NCBI GenBank assembly: GCA_021613535.1
Contig: CP075493.1
Location: 11,780,001-11,844,000 of the forward strand
Reading direction: 5' to 3'
Source of the DNA: Adineta vaga
Lineage: Eukaryota > Rotifera
Length of the DNA: 64,000 nt
Positions 53,348 through 64,000 of the stretch are shown here, piece after piece (position 1 is the stretch's first letter; the number at the start of each line of letters is the position of its first letter). The notes beneath the pieces are model-generated. The model was given only the letters and a program-made list of their open reading frames with translations, was not told where the DNA came from and did not search any database. The position numbers were made by a program, and so were the translations under genes.

Positions 53348-56300
53348 TTATTCACGTTTGATACTTAGCATTTTAGCAACAGATTTGTTTCGTTGTTGAC
53401 CTTTTAAAAAGTTAAATTGATATATTTCTGAATGTCCAGAAAATTGAATATCAGCGATGAATGATCCTTGTCCAGTACGATAAGACTGAAATGCTTGTTC
53501 GATCTGTTTTTCTGCCATTTGTTCATGACGTACCCAAGTATCGTCTTCATTGCAATAGAACCAATGACGATTATCTGATAATGTGCGCACTAGTCGACGT
53601 TCAATTGATCGTGAACATGATGTTCTTGTATTTGTCTGTTTATTTCGTTGAAAATCAAATTTATACACATCAGAAGTATCAGTTAGACAGGAACTTAAGA
53701 GTGGAGTTTCAATTTCAGTAGGTCCATCATATAATTTCCAATGTTGATAAACTTTCTCCAATATTTCATTCATAGTATCATTATAGGAATGAAATTGCCT
53801 ATTATGTTGTTGCCAATGCCATTGAAAAGGTGACATCCATAAAGATTCTATATCAGAATAATATGGTATTTCAGTCGGAAAAGGTGAGAGTTGTCGATGG
53901 ATAGCTTGTCCATAGGTAACAATGAGTACAGGTAAATTAAATGCATATGTCCAATCGATTGGATTGTTAACGACATAACAGAAGTGATCGATTTTTGTAA
54001 TTTGAGTACATCGAAGAATAAAAGCAATGATCATCTGATTAAATCCAGTGTGATTTCCTGCCTTTTTAGTATAAGTATCTGATATAATTGCAGATATTCC
54101 AAAGTATTCACCGGGACCATGAACTTGATTTAGCCGACGATTTGGATCAAAGCCATTTTGACAAATAGGAACAATGGATTCAGCAGGTGAACCATGATAA
54201 GCAAAGAATCCTTTGGCTAAATCTGGTGGAGACGAATGACCTAATATTTCGTTAGCTTTGTAGAAACGCAGTAATGCTTGGTATTCTTTTCTCAAATAAG
54301 GATTTTCATACATTTGACCGACTGGTCTTACAAGTGGATCGAAAGGCCAATTATTTTGAACAAATTTTTTAGCAGCAGAAAATACTTGAGATAAAAATGG
54401 ATGATGTTTCTTTTCCTCTGCGACTTGATCACACGTTCGCCCAATATGAAGTTCATCATCAATGACTTGACATCGAGGACATACATTTTGACCACACGTT
54501 AAACAAATTTGATAACTATTATTAAGTCGTATAAGTCCGTCACATTCGTCATTCGGGCAGAAGACTCGATCATCATCTTGATGGTTTGTTGTTAAATAAT
54601 GATGAATAGAACTTTTAAGTAAAGATAAATATAGTTGTTCATTATTATTAAAGATAATTTGAATATCACGAATATGAATATTTGATTGACAAGCTTTGCA
54701 TTGAAGAGGAAATGTATGAGATGTGGCAAGCGCTCGAGCAGTACATCGACAATAAGTATGTCCACAAATGCGAAAAAAACTAGTCGAAATCGATGATTTT
54801 TGTTGACAAAAAACACATCGACGTTCTTGTCGTTCTGATGTTCCAAATCGTATCGTACCATTGTCATCATCATCTTCCTCTTCATCAACATCACTTTCTA
54901 GATCATCAGTAGTAGCAGTTAGTTCGTTTAGAAGTTGAAGAACTTCACTTTCACAAGCTTTCAAGTCCATCGATGAAACATTTGGTTTACCAATGAGTGT
55001 AATTGTCGCTGTTTTACGATTAAAAGCAATTGAACAAGCTTTTGTTGACCATTTGGAAGTGATCTGTTGTAATTTAACAGATGCTGATTTTTGTTGACCA
55101 AAGAATGTTGCGACGGTTGCACTGAGCTCAAATTCATAAAAACGTTCATTGAAACTTTCTGAATAGTCAGCAATTTGTCGCATCAAACGTCCTTGAGATG
55201 TTTGTGGACCTAGAATTTCAATATTTGTCCAATATTTATTTGGATTAATCGCTAAGTCTAATTCTTTTGCCCATTTTTGTATTTCACCAACATCTTCCAA
55301 TTCACGAAATAATTGTTTCTGAAGTTCCGTATTCAATCGAATATTAATCGGTGCAAAGGTTTGTGCAAGCATGAATGCAGCTAAACTTGTTTTTTGAGGA
55401 TTTCCATTACTGAATATACAACGGCATTTGTTCAGATTGGACATACGTTTACACTTCACTTGTACATCGAATCTTTGACAAATACCATCGATTGTTTCTT
55501 CAAAGTTTGGATATAAATCTATGTGAGAAATGGTAACTGTTGCCGAACTATCAACGATCCATGGATATATATGAGAAGAGAATATTTGTAAAGCAGCTTC
55601 ACGACTAATAGTAGTGAGATGAAAAATATTTTTACTTAGAAAAGATGATCGATTGTTTCTTGCAAAAGGATCGTCATTTTTCGTTACACTAGTTCGAACA
55701 GGTTTTTGTTTTAGACCACTTTTACCCAAGATAGTTATTAAGAATATATTATTGCATAATTGCGAATTATAGATAGCTGCAGCTCGATCACGTTCTTCAT
55801 CATTATGAAATGTTATTTTTGCCCATCCACTTGCATTATTTTTTGTTCGTCCAACATATACAGATCTAGGAGTAGGTCCATTACAGTTGCGAAGACATTG
55901 CCGAAGAAAAGTTTCATTGGTAGTATTTGGTAAGGTATTTAATTTAATAAATGACGCTGTCTGAGCTTCTTTATTTGTTTGTACACATCGCATTATAATA
56001 TCAGCACCATATCGATCGATAATATCGTTCACAATGACATTCGATGGAGTCTGAATAACCAATTCTCGAGCCCAACTTTCTTTCTCACTATCACGATATC
56101 TTCCGAAACCATCTTCTTCAACAACCACATGATAGAAGGCATTTTTAGTAATGCACGTCGAAATGTATCTTCATTTTTGAAAATAAGAAATACATTTTTT
56201 TTCTCTATGTCACGTTTTGAATTATAAAAACCATGCGCTTTGATTTCATTCCATTCGATATCAATTATCTTTTTAATCCAATCTTTTAAAGTATTTATTG

Positions 56301-59300
56301 TTTGACAAGGAACATTTTGAAGATGAAGTTTTAATGCATCAGGCATTGTATTTATATGTGTACAAACTAAACCACTTTGAAAATTCGCTTTAATCGGTCC
56401 ACAATCAAACAGTTCATATGCATCAGATAGTTTTTTTAATACTTCATCGTAAGAGCTTTGCTACTATAGATACGATAGTCGATTTATCTGTTTCTAGGCC
56501 CCAAATAAAGAAACGACATTGAGATCGATCGTAGGATAGACAAACCATTTTGCCCACAGTTCTGATTTGAAAGTATTTAATTTTAAACGCAATTGATGAG
56601 CAAGTTCCCAACCGATATTGTTCAATGTCATTAAATTTTGTATAGATGATTGTGCTATGATATCGGATTTTAATATGGGATGAAGTCGTTCAGTAATATA
56701 TCTTCCCGATGGTAATTGAGTAATAGTCATTGCCACAAAATGTTGATAAAGCGCACGATCTGAATCTTTCTGTAGTTTCTGCATGAATACACTAGTATTA
56801 GTAATATTTGCACGAATATCAGTTGATATTAATCGAACACCTTCGATTGGTAATTGTGGAACAAGTAAATAGCCACACTGTTCAGGAAAGAGTTTAGCAA
56901 GACAATTACCTATGATATTAATTGCATCTTTTGATGTTTCATGACCCGGTTGAAGCCAAAATGTACTTTTGATTTGTTTGATAATAGTTTCACACGATGC
57001 ATCGACATGTTGAAGAACTTTATTATTTAAACTATTTTCGTTACTATGTCTCACTCGACATATACAAGATTTAATGAATTTGTTACATTTTGAGCATTTA
57101 CCTTGTATGTTTTGTCCACCAGCATTTTTCCATCGATCATAAACTGAATAAAAATGAAAAAGATCACTTTTATAATTACGTGCTTCAACAGCAATACGTT
57201 CTTTTGCTTCTTGTTTCTCTTCTTGTGTTGTACCACCCATGAAGAAAACCGAACCAGGTGCTGTAAAATTGTCACGATAGCAACAGCTTGATCTAATAGA
57301 TTCTTGTTTTCAGTATAAATATCTACAATAAAAGCACTCAAACGTGGATCAAGTCCAAGTTCAGTAAATAATTCGCCTCGTTTTGTAATAGTTTGTTCTT
57401 CAATGCATTTCAGTCGAGTGAGTAAATCAAGAGAATGCTGAATAGTATCACTTTGTGGTTGATCCATGAATGAAAAAGTTCTTGGATCGAACTTCAATCG
57501 TATGAGTTGTAAAAGAATAAGATCAAGTGATGATCGAAGAATTTCTGGTTCGATATTTGATCGTATTAATTCCTTATCTTCATATAAACGAATACAATGA
57601 CCAGATGCAGTTCGTCCAGCACGACCCATACGTTGATCAGCAGATGAACGCGAAATACGTACTGTTTCAATAACAGTCAAACGACGTTTCACATCATAAC
57701 GAGCTTCTTTTGCCAGACCAGAATCGATAACTAATCGAATATTTGGAATAGTCAATGATGTTTCAGCAACATTCGTACAGAAAACTACCATTCGTTTATC
57801 TACTTCATTAAATTTGATTACTTTTTCTTGATCTTCAGGTGACTGTGAACCGTAAAGTGGAAATGCAATGCAATCGTCAGGAAGTTTTGATCTGAATATT
57901 TTCAGTGCTCGTTCAATTTCACCTTGACCAGGAAGAAACACAAGTGTATGTCCTTTATGTTGCGGATAAAGTTCAAGAATCACAGGAACAATATGTGTTG
58001 TAATAAGTTGTTGATCGGAACAGTTCGATGGTGGTGGTTTTTCACTTTTGATAACAGGAAATACGCGACCTTCCACTTGCAAAGGTAAACTACTAGGACG
58101 ATCGAAAAACTGAAGAAAACGAGTTGGATCAATGGTAGCCGAAGCAATAACAACATAAAAATCATTGGGACGTTGTTTAAGTAACAATTTCGAAATACCA
58201 ATGACAATATCAGTATTGAGCGATCTTTCATGAGCTTCATCAACGATCAAGACACGAACATGTTTCAAACTAGGATCATGTTGACTTTCTCGAATAAGTG
58301 CAGCATCAGTCATGTACATAATATCCCTGCCGGGTACTCGAGTTGCATTACCACATTGGTATCCGATTGACTCACCAGGTGATTTACCATCATATTCTTC
58401 AGCAACACGACGAGCAAGAGATAATGCAGCTACCACACGTGGTTGAGTACAGACGACAAGTGAACCAAAATGTTCAGCAGCATATTGAGGTAATTGAGTA
58501 CTCTTTCCACTACCGGTTTCAGCAGTAACAATCAGAACACGTTCATGTTGAAGACGTTGACAAAATTCTTGTCGACAAGATAAAATTGGTAATTGAGCTT
58601 TCTGACGATTCTTTATTCTGTCATCGAAAGTTTTCAAATCTCTTTTTCTATCCTTTTGAATTTCATTTATCTCACCAGGATTCCATTGTGAATGATGAAG
58701 ACGAATACAATTACAATTCGAACATGTATCAGGTTGATCACACTGTGGTGAACGTTCCGGTGGATGATTGAATCGGCATGAAAGATCACGACAATCAACT
58801 CCAAGTAGACAAAGTAATGTAGCTCGTTCTGGTGGATGCAAACATAAACAACTGAGATTGGTACAGTTCTTTTGATTAGGACATGGTTGAGGTCGAGTAC
58901 GTGGATGCAACTTTGAACAGTTCCATTGCTCACATCTAGCGCGTAGAGGACATTCTACAGAACGTGTTTTCGGATGTAAATTTCTACAGGTTAGCTTTAC
59001 AGCGATTGCCATCACGACACTTTCCTTTTCGTTTAAAAGGATGAGTAGCTGTACAGTCATAATCATCACATTTCTCACCATCCATACAAGGATTCCATCC
59101 GTCAGGATGATCAGAAGTACAGTCGACGTTAAAACATTTTACACCATATTGGCATCGTTTTGATTTCGTATTCGTCGATTGATCCGAACCGATAGAATGT
59201 AACGAATTTATGGATAGACACGAATCACTGGTAGTACTACTTGCGTCATCAGATTCAACATTTTGTTCCTTCTTTGTTCCATCTTCTTCTGTCGCATAAG

Positions 59301-59899
59301 TTAGTCTATATTTCGAGTTTGTATACATCTTACGATTAAGTGGACGTCTATTTTGTGTATCTGACTTTTCGATAAAATTTCTCGTTGATGGCAGATCTTC
59401 AAGAAAATATTCTAGTGTCGTGATTTTATTGGAACAAATCAACTTACTTGATCTTTGCTCGTGTTGAAATCCATTTTGATTTTTATTGAAATAATGTACG
59501 TTGGGGTTTGTGATCATAGTAGATGATGATTTATTTGACAAATCATAAATTTTTTGTCTTAATCTAGGTTTTTTTAAAGGTTGATTAACTGGAAGACTCT
59601 TGAGATGTATAAGAATAAGAATCTGTTTCGTGACGTCTCGATGATGATACAATACATTTGATTCTACTTCCTAAAATTTCAGCTCCTGACCACTGACGTA
59701 CAAATTCAGTTGCATCCTCTTCATCTTGAAAATCATTGATCCATGCATAACGGGTATTATTATTATTATTGGAATTCTTCGGAATAAAGACTCGAGTTGG
59801 TGGTAAACGAAGTTCTTGAGCTAGTTCATTGTAAGTGATATATCCAGGAAGAAAAGGAATTCTCACACTCCATTTATCAGATGAATTATTTGAAGCCAT
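53348..59899 (-). CDS. RRM-CCCH-DEAH helicase-RING/IBR-PARP-WWE protein, frameshifted
   Basis: One minus-strand locus of 6.5 kb with no clear introns reads, in order: an RRM-like domain (from ATG 59899); about seven fingers of the C-x5-C-x4-C-x3-H type (about 59160-58700, for example PCMDGEKCDDYDCTATHP); a DEAH-box RNA helicase (ETGSGKSTQLPQY near 58515, DEAH near 58240, SAT near 58135, QRMGRAGRTASG near 57625); a helicase-associated region to about 56500; an RRM-like segment; an acidic linker; RING1 (CVFC to CKAC, 54825-54680) and an IBR (FCPNDECDG to HIGRTC, 54565-54425); a PARP catalytic domain (FFAYHGSP near 54200, GPGEYFG near 54110); and a C-terminal WWE domain (HWFYCNEDDTWVRHE near 53565). 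Single-base frame changes occur near 59590, 58990, 57265, 56505, 56465 and 56140, yet domain order is kept throughout. The last frame alone gives 926 residues. Confidence 0.85.
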
Positions 59900-60213
59900 T
59901 ATCTATGTATTCCAACAACTTCTAAAACTATCATAATTCTTTCTTGCTATTTTTTCACGTTGAATAAAGAACAGAACAGAATGAATCATAGAATGGTTAT
60001 GTGCCGTGGTAAATATTGGAAATTGTTCTGAAACAAACCTATTGAAAAATATAAAGATGTCACCACCAAAGTTTCTAGTAAAAACAAACTTTATTTCATT
60101 ATAATCAAGATAGAAAAAAAATCAAAATTTACTAAATCTTAAAAAATATTTTAGTTATTATCCACATTGATGTAATGCGTTTTTGAACTCAAGTGCAGTT
60201 TATCAGCAAAGAA
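59900..60213. other. Short spacer between tandem RRM-CCCH genes
   Basis: It holds the promoter of the helicase gene and the 3' end of the upstream relative. No gene is seen. Confidence 0.5.
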
Positions 60214-62087
60214 TTAATCTATTTCATTGGACGCGTTTAGTGATAGTATCTGAAGTTGTTCTGGAATTATCCGATAAGATTGTAAAGCGTTAGCATCATT
60301 AATGTCAGGTTCAAAAGGATCTTGGTAACAATCATGTAATAAAAATAAAGAAGGAATTGATTTTGCCGCATTGATTGCTTCGTAAGTTAAATTCAAGCAG
60401 ATCTGTCCATGACATTCCTGTAGCTTAGGATTAGCAGCTTTGACAGATTGTAAACTCCCATAATTGAAAATGATGCTATCGATAGGACATATTTTAACTC
60501 CTAACTGTCTGCGAAGCCAATTAATGGCTATGAATATAGTATACCAGGTATCTTGGGCACAAATTAACATTTCATTTGTGACATGATCTACTGGTACCAG
60601 CAGAACTGTTCGAGTACCATCCATTGGAGATACAAGTTGGTATTTAGATTTGCTGATCATACCGAGTGGATTTCCAATGAATAGTGCACTGTTTGATAGT
60701 GCACCACAGACGATATTGAATTTCTTGTCTGCAGAAAGTATGTGTATCATTTCTTGACATTGTAAACCTTTTTCAACAGGTCTGTCTTCCACTTTTCTAG
60801 ACAAATTTTGAATGGTTTTGTCGACTTTTATCAGTTGATTTGAAGAAGAAACATTCTTAAAAATTGTATCAGTGTATACTGATGCTTGTGATAATCGTTC
60901 ATTCAGAGAAAGTAACGAGAGTACACGATCATACCAAGTAAGAGGATGATAATGCAAACTAAGACGAGCCTCGTTATCGTTCGTTATAGTTAGTTCAATA
61001 CGGTATGGTTCGCGATAAGGAATATCTTCATTATTGAATACACTACCAACAAATGTCTTTAGTAGGACTCGAGCTGAATCAGCTAAATCGAAGCATAAAT
61101 CCTCTGGTCTGTTGTCATCAAGATTGAAATGAAACACTGTATCATCTAATTCAAATATGGGATAATCGGTTTGAGCTAATTTTATTAAAGGAGAAGATGT
61201 TTCAGCATGTGTTGTCGGATGTAGATATTTGCAATCATTTAGTCTACAATGACTACCAGCATGACATTTTCCTCGACGTTTACGTGGATGATTTCTTGTG
61301 CATTCGTAGTTATTACATTTCTCGCCATCCATACAAGGACTCCATTCGTCAGGATGAGCAAAAGTACAATCTACTTTATAACATGTGACACCATTGATAC
61401 ACGGCTTTGATCTTTTATTCTTCAATTTAGTTGTACTTGCAAATATGGGTGTCATTGGATATTTTTCAGCGTGAGCAAGTTCACATTTCAGATTTGTACA
61501 TGAATCGTAATGAGAACATCGTTGATGACGATATTTACATTCGTTACTTCTTTCACGACATTTTCCTTTATTTGCATAACGACATAATGAATGTTTGTCT
61601 TCTGCAGTTCGTTGCTTCATTAAGTTTCTTGTAGATGGTAATTCTTCAAGTAGAAAAAAAAAATATTTTCTTCCAGTTTTCCATTACTATGAGGTACCTT
61701 ACTTGGTGTTTCTCGATGCGGAAATATGTTTCGATCACTGTTGGAATCAGAGACACTTAGATGATTTCGTGACGATTCGTTACTAAATGCTAGTGATTCC
61801 TGAGAAGAATGAAGAGTCGATTTCCGTTCATTTCTTGGTGGTGATGTAACGCATCTGATTCGTTGTCCTAAAACTACAGCTCTTGACCATTCACTGACAA
61901 ATGTAATTGCTTCTTCTTCACTATTGAAATCGTTGATCCATGCACACGTGGTATCGTTAACAGTTTTCGGAATAAAAACTCGTGAGGTTGATAAATGGAG
62001 TTCTTGTGCTAATTCGATATAATTGATAGATGTAGAAAGTGGAGAGATTCTTACACTCCATTTATTACGTGAATCTTCAAATCCCAT
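60214..62087 (-). CDS. RRM plus CCCH-finger protein, helicase-less relative
   Basis: It starts at ATG 62087 with an RRM-like domain nearly collinear with that of the downstream helicase gene (KWSVRI, ELAQEL, RVFIPK, WINDF). A Ser-rich linker leads to a frame change in a run of ten A/T at about 61652-61661. The next frame resumes with LPSTRN and several fingers: a classical C-x8-C-x5-C-x3-H-like one (LCRYANKGKCRERSNECKYRH), then CSHYDSC, and then the C-x5-C-x4-C-x3-H type, including PCMDGEKCNNYECTRNHP, almost the same as in the helicase protein. The last 310 residues are a domain I do not recognise, beginning FELDDTVFHFNLDD. There is no helicase, RING, PARP or WWE. An RNA-binding partner or regulator is inferred. 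The homopolymer site makes a consensus error plausible. Confidence 0.75.
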
Positions 62088-62785
62088 TTTTGTTTTGTAG
62101 TTTTAATAATGTCAGAAAAGATTTGTCTAGAATTAAAGAGAAATCTAAAAAAAAAATAGTTACAACATAAACTGGTGAAACAAAGAAAGTAAAACGCAAA
62201 ATTTTACAGGGACAATATATTTTTCTTATTCTTACCTTAACGTTTATAGTATGACGATAGTGCAGAACGATAAAAAAATAGGCATGGTTATGGGTATTTT
62301 TGTTTTTATTCACATTGCTCGCGAAAAAAGACATTCTCAGTTGATCTACACACCCACGCACAAAATTTACCGCAAAAACTTTTTCCCCAGTATTTTTAGT
62401 CGCTCTAATACTCTCAAGTTCAAATCACCAGGATTTTCTCGTTATTTGTTGAAACGAAAGAGGCTACAACATTTCTATGTTCTTCGTTCTTCAATATAAA
62501 ATCTACGAAAGACAGCGATATTTTTTTTTCATTCCATTTTGAGTCATTCTCTCTCTTTCTCGTCAAGCTTCCTTCTGTTACACTTCTGGGTATTTTTTGA
62601 TAGATTGCCTATATAAAGAACTGGAAGAAAAACAATCAATTCATCTTTATTTTCTTTCGAGTAGAACATATGAAAAAAATACTTCTCAATGCATTGGGTG
62701 TTTTAGTTTTGTGTTTCTTTTTAGTATTATAGATTGAAAAGTTTTATTTAAAATTAGAAACAGTGATCTGGTTAATATTTGCAAA
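62088..62785. promoter_or_regulatory. Bidirectional promoter region of RRM-CCCH genes
   Basis: It separates divergent genes. TATAAAG at 62612-62618 lies 168 bases before the plus-strand ATG, and a CACACCCACGCAC element lies near 62349. An overlapping minus frame (62077-62361) is not supported. Confidence 0.4.
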
Positions 62786-64000
62786 ATGGCAACAAATGTA
62801 AGTCGCATATATATATTTTAGAGAACATTGCCTAGAATTTATTTTCCGTTCATTTATAGCATATTGACGAATTCGATCTTAATCAACGTAGACGAAAAAT
62901 CTTCATACAAAATCTAAATCCAAATACAACAAAACAATCATTAGAAAACTATTTTTCAGCCTATGATTTTGAATGGGTTGCTGTTCCAAAAAATGATAAA
63001 GGTACGATTTCAGAGTCTTTTGCTATATAGAAGAGAGTGTTGACGAAACATATTACAAAACTTCTTCTTTTTTTTCACAGGATACAATCAATTACATGGC
63101 ATTGTTACATTTAAAAATAAAGAAAGTGTTGATGCTGTTATGGCACAGCGCATCCATCGAATTGACGATAAAGAAGTTTTCATCCATCGATCCGTTCCTA
63201 AACAAGGATCAGCTAAGGATAGTTATGGAATCAAGAAGCTGATTGTTTCCACCCACAATAATCAATCATTATTGTGCGAAGCAGATATCGAAAATCATTT
63301 CTCATCATACGGTAAAATATGTGATATTGTTACGTACAATAGTGTTGAAAACACGTGGACCATCAATTTTGATTAGTAAGTAACTTGTGCGTGCCTGCCA
63401 AAGTGATTCAATTGATATTGTACTTTTTTCATAGTTATGATTCCGTAGATCGAATTTTATTGGATGCTCCACATCGTATTGGGAAAATCGATGTGTATGT
63501 AAAGAAAGGTGATCGAACGATGACACGTAAACGATCACCCACACCAGGACGATCAGTAATACATGATAATAATAATACATTAGTAATGCCAAAGAAACCT
63601 GCCATGAAACAAGTAACAATAAGTATGCTTCTTTTTCATTTTCTTCAATGATTATATTTTCTCGATTTTCGATTTAGATAGTGAAGTTTCTTGTTTTAAA
63701 CTACCTAAAACGAGATACTGTATACATATAAAAGGTTTACCAAATAATATCGACTCCGAGATTTTATCACAAAACTTCGATTGGGATATCTGTGATTTAC
63801 TCATGGATACTTTATTCGAAGATGGAACTTCACAAACTCAATGTTGGCTGAAGAATGCTAATGATGAAAAAGAAGTGGACGATTTTATCAAGAGATGGAA
63901 CGAGAAAAAAATTGATGGATTAGTCATTCATTGTGAAAAAGAAGAAGATGAATTAGAATTATGTAATAAATTTCAATATGGTCGATGTGGAAAAAATGAT
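62786..64000 (+). CDS. Tandem-RRM plus CCCH protein, 5' part (runs off window)
   Basis: Five exons are seen: 62786-62797 (only 12 bases, MATN), 62860-63001, 63081-63375, 63435-63622 and 63678 to the window edge, with phases agreeing at each junction and introns of 55-79 bases. The first RRM begins RRKIFIQNLNPNTTKQSL (RNP2 IFIQNL) with RNP1-like GIVTFKN. A second RRM starts KLIVSTHNNQSL and contains IHNHF-like FSSYGKICDI. A third RRM-like unit (YCIHIKGLPNNIDSEIL, WLKNANDEKEVDDFI) leads into the start of a CCCH finger (LCNKFQYGRCGKN) at the edge. The first two RRMs resemble hnRNP A-type pairs; the third resembles the single RRM of the two minus-strand relatives. What follows (helicase or not) lies outside the window. 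Confidence 0.75.

Noticed and set aside
53348-56128. A stand-alone RING-PARP gene starting near 56128
   Set aside because: The first codons there continue protein sequence from the adjacent frame (change near 56140), so this is an internal part of the larger gene.
1-64000. tRNA, rRNA, CRISPR array or intact transposable element
   Set aside because: I looked for cloverleaf-like blocks, direct-repeat arrays, reverse-transcriptase or transposase motifs and long terminal repeats and saw none that I could support.

Overview
The window looks like nuclear DNA of a bdelloid rotifer (Adineta/Rotaria type). This is inferred from AT-rich DNA, dense genes on both strands, many GT-AG introns of only about 48-75 bases, and several receptor and effector styles typical of that group. 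These include short class-A receptors, an LDLa/EGF/7TM receptor, F-box/LRR proteins, TPR proteins with an ADP-ribosyltransferase domain, and many single-exon genes with bacterial or fungal look-alikes. I saw no CRISPR array, rRNA gene, convincing tRNA or intact transposon.

Layout. 1-5.2 kb: the 3' end of a GPCR, a gene with a pattern I associate with giant DNA viruses, and a secreted GH31 glycosidase (minus). 6.7-10.3 kb: a mucin-like secreted protein. 10.8-20 kb: an F-box protein, a secreted coiled-coil protein, a 2-oxoglutarate-dioxygenase-like gene, a broken GPCR, a serine-hydrolase relative lacking its serine, and a DUF2828/TROVE-like protein fused to leucine-rich repeats. 20.4-31.5 kb: a secreted bacterial-type amidase, an unknown secreted protein, an ApoL-like gene, a 2OG oxygenase/F-box fusion, a bacterial-type trypsin-like protease, a small bacterial-looking protein and an F-box protein. 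32.1-36.8 kb: one intronless 1,562-residue LDLa/EGF/7TM receptor. 37.1-37.6 kb: remains of a microbial (type-1) rhodopsin. 38.5-53.1 kb: a PAN/kelch protein, a GRDP-like protein, a Dcd1/C45-like hydrolase, a nine-exon secreted protein, an ART-TPR protein and a decayed membrane protein with a lytic-transglycosylase-like end. 53.3-64 kb: three RRM plus CCCH-zinc-finger genes.

The most striking gene lies at 53348-59899 (minus). It strings together an RRM-like domain, about seven CCCH fingers, a DEAH RNA helicase, a RING and an IBR, a PARP catalytic domain and a WWE domain. No RING2 is visible between the IBR and the PARP. Two shorter relatives lie next to it, one tandem and one divergent. By analogy with ZAP/PARP13 and DEAH11/12, I infer an RNA-surveillance or antiviral module that couples RNA binding and remodelling to ubiquitin and ADP-ribose signalling.

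A second theme is bacterial-wall-directed or transferred secreted enzymes: the amidase, the transglycosylase-like gene, the trypsin-like protease and GH31. A third is that about two dozen one-base frameshifts or stops break otherwise recognisable genes, while other long frames are intact. I cannot tell from sequence alone how many are real lesions and how many are consensus errors.
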